Positions 63,106 to 64,000 of a stretch of DNA of 64,000 bases are shown one piece after another (within the stretch, counting starts at the first letter, position 1; each line of letters begins with the position of its first letter). Below the pieces are notes generated by a model, which saw only the letters and a program-made list of their open reading frames with translations, was not told the origin of the DNA and made no database searches. The stretch lies in the NCBI GenBank assembly GCA_016929095.1, contig JAFGJM010000015.1, positions 62,001 through 126,000 of the forward strand, written 5' to 3'. Both the position numbers and the translations under genes were made by a program. This DNA comes from Anaerolineales bacterium. GTDB lineage: Bacteria; Chloroflexota; Anaerolineae; Anaerolineales; UBA4823.

Positions 63106-64000
63106 ATGAATGACTCATTTAATTCTCATTCACCCGAAATATCAGATCCACAGGATAAGACCAAATTAATCCGAAGCATTATTCTGGTCATCTCCGCGTT
63201 ATTGCTTGCCCTTTTAGTTTTCCATGTTCTCAATCGAAATGGCAATCAAACCTCTTCAACGGTACCACCACCTCCCACTAACTCGACAAATGTAGAATCC
63301 TCCATTGTTGTTTTACTGTCAACAACCGAATCCACGACATCTTCCCCTACGCCTGATCTTGTTGCCAGCTTGCCAGCCCCGTTGACCATTCAAGAACCAG
63401 ACCAGACCGTTCAAGGGGCTATAATCCTGGCAATCAAAGAAGGTGAATATACCCATCTGTTTTATTGCCAGCCTTCCAACTGCGCCCTAAACCGATTAAC
63501 ATACGGTCCTTGGGACGATATTACACCTGCGATCAGCGCCGACGGGAAATATCTGGCTTTTGCTTCCAATCGAAACGGTTTTTGGGATCTTTATCAATTG
63601 GAATTAGGCAGCGGGGTAATTGTTCAATTGACCAATACCACAGAGTACGACGCCAGTCCCAGTTGGTCACCCGATGGTCGCTGGTTGAGTTATGAAAGCT
63701 ATGTGACTGACCCAGCCACAAATACCTCCAATCTTGAAATATTCATTCGTGAAATAACCGCTTCTAACCCCGAAACGCAGACCCCTATTCGCCTCACCGA
63801 TGACCCCGGCGCAGATTATAGCCCGGCGTGGTCTCCGGTGGGGCGGCAAATTGCCTTTGTTTCAACCCGCGATGGGGATGAAGAGATATGGATTGCCAAC
63901 CTGGATTCAACCAACAACCGCTATCAAAAAATCAGCCTTAACGAACTTGCCCGGGATAATCACCCGGCCTGGTCGCCGGATGGGCAATACCTGGCATGGT
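63106..64000 (+). CDS. TolB-like WD40/PD40 propeller protein, membrane-anchored (5' part, runs past window)
   Basis: From ATG 63106 the frame stays open to the end (298 codons). Residues 1-25 are cytoplasmic, 26-47 one transmembrane helix (IILVISALLLALLVFHVL), then a long Ser/Thr/Pro linker (50-105). Then come PD40 repeats: the DGKYLAFASNRNGFWDLY unit, SPSWSPDGRWLSYES, SPAWSPVGRQIAFVSTRDGDEEIW and HPAWSPDGQYLAW. Such proteins bind ligands outside the cell, without a clear single role. Stop codon and remaining blades are outside the window. Confidence 0.88.
   Translation, partial: MNDSFNSHSPEISDPQDKTKLIRSIILVISALLLALLVFHVLNRNGNQTSSTVPPPPTNSTNVESSIVVLLSTTESTTSSPTPDLVASLPAPLTIQEPDQTVQGAIILAIKEGEYTHLFYCQPSNCALNRLTYGPWDDITPAISADGKYLAFASNRNGFWDLYQLELGSGVIVQLTNTTEYDASPSWSPDGRWLSYESYVTDPATNTSNLEIFIREITASNPETQTPIRLTDDPGADYSPAWSPVGRQIAFVSTRDGDEEIWIANLDSTNNRYQKISLNELARDNHPAWSPDGQYLAW

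Noticed and set aside
1-64000. CRISPR arrays, tRNAs, rRNAs, insertion sequences, prophage
   Set aside because: No regularly spaced direct repeats, no cloverleaf-like gap sequence and no transposase, integrase or phage structural frame were seen on either strand.

Overview
The window reads as a chromosomal stretch of a Chloroflexota bacterium, most likely class Anaerolineae. This is inferred from gene content, not from a marker-gene tree. The supporting traits are a complete cofC-cofD-cofE-npdG block for coenzyme F420, mevalonate kinase next to isopentenyl phosphate kinase (archaeal-type isoprenoid route), RtcB with archease, a decaprenyl-phosphate phosphoribosyltransferase homologue, nickel superoxide dismutase with its maturation protease, and a secreted beta-propeller protein ending in a YLPxI-like tail. 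No rRNA, tRNA, CRISPR array, phage or intact insertion sequence was seen. Base composition looks even, with short repeat elements confined to intergenic gaps.

Layout. 1-7.8 kb: start of secG (minus strand, cut by the window edge), PHP phosphoesterase, uvrB, a membrane-anchored protein, a two-component system, ybaK and a lipoprotein. 7.8-9.9 kb: rtcB and archease. 9.9-14.6 kb: two FHA proteins, mtnP and a RodA/FtsW protein fused to a degenerate PBP transpeptidase domain; this resembles a rearranged actinobacterial fhaA-fhaB-rodA-pbpA locus. 15-17 kb: secreted 14-repeat propeller. 17-19 kb: tyrS, then a repeat-rich gap holding a possible 33-residue gene with its own terminator. 19-28.3 kb: an HNH nuclease on plus, then a tightly packed minus-strand run sodN-sodX-EamA-ftsK-CDP-alcohol transferase-lgt-ABC ATPase-ABC permease-MBL hydrolase. 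28.4-34.3 kb: a FAD/2Fe-2S molybdenum-hydroxylase subunit, an MntA/HepT toxin-antitoxin pair with a gutted HepT, a CBS-type pyrophosphatase, a CcrM-like orphan adenine methyltransferase and a thioesterase.

34.3-35.4 kb holds the most striking feature. A peroxiredoxin-glutaredoxin fusion has TGA in place of the catalytic cysteine codon, followed by a hairpin at the right distance for a bacterial SECIS, so it is a probable selenoprotein. Simple ORF calling truncates it. 35.5-47.7 kb is one long minus-strand block: D-lactate/glycolate dehydrogenase, an F420-type LLM oxidoreductase, cofC, cofD, cofE, npdG, an SsnA-like aminohydrolase, a NUDIX protein and a 2Fe-2S/molybdopterin hydroxylase. 48-52.8 kb (plus) carries the UbiA-type prenyltransferase, mevalonate kinase, isopentenyl phosphate kinase, dgt and greA. 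52.8-61.6 kb (minus) carries a membrane protein, topA with an added zinc ribbon, mannose-1-phosphate guanylyltransferase, dprA, rimM, khpA, rpsP and ffh. The window ends with degV and the first 298 codons of a TolB-like propeller protein.

How the genes connect. The F420 block makes and reduces the cofactor that the neighbouring LLM enzyme probably uses. The two hydroxylase polypeptides at 28.8 and 44.8 kb may complement each other, since one brings FAD and the other molybdopterin. Oxidative defence is represented by NiSOD and the selenoperoxiredoxin. Several promoters place an extended -10 box only a few bases before the start codon, suggesting leaderless messages. Coordinates of starts were moved downstream where a ribosome binding site, a neighbour's end or family length argued for it.
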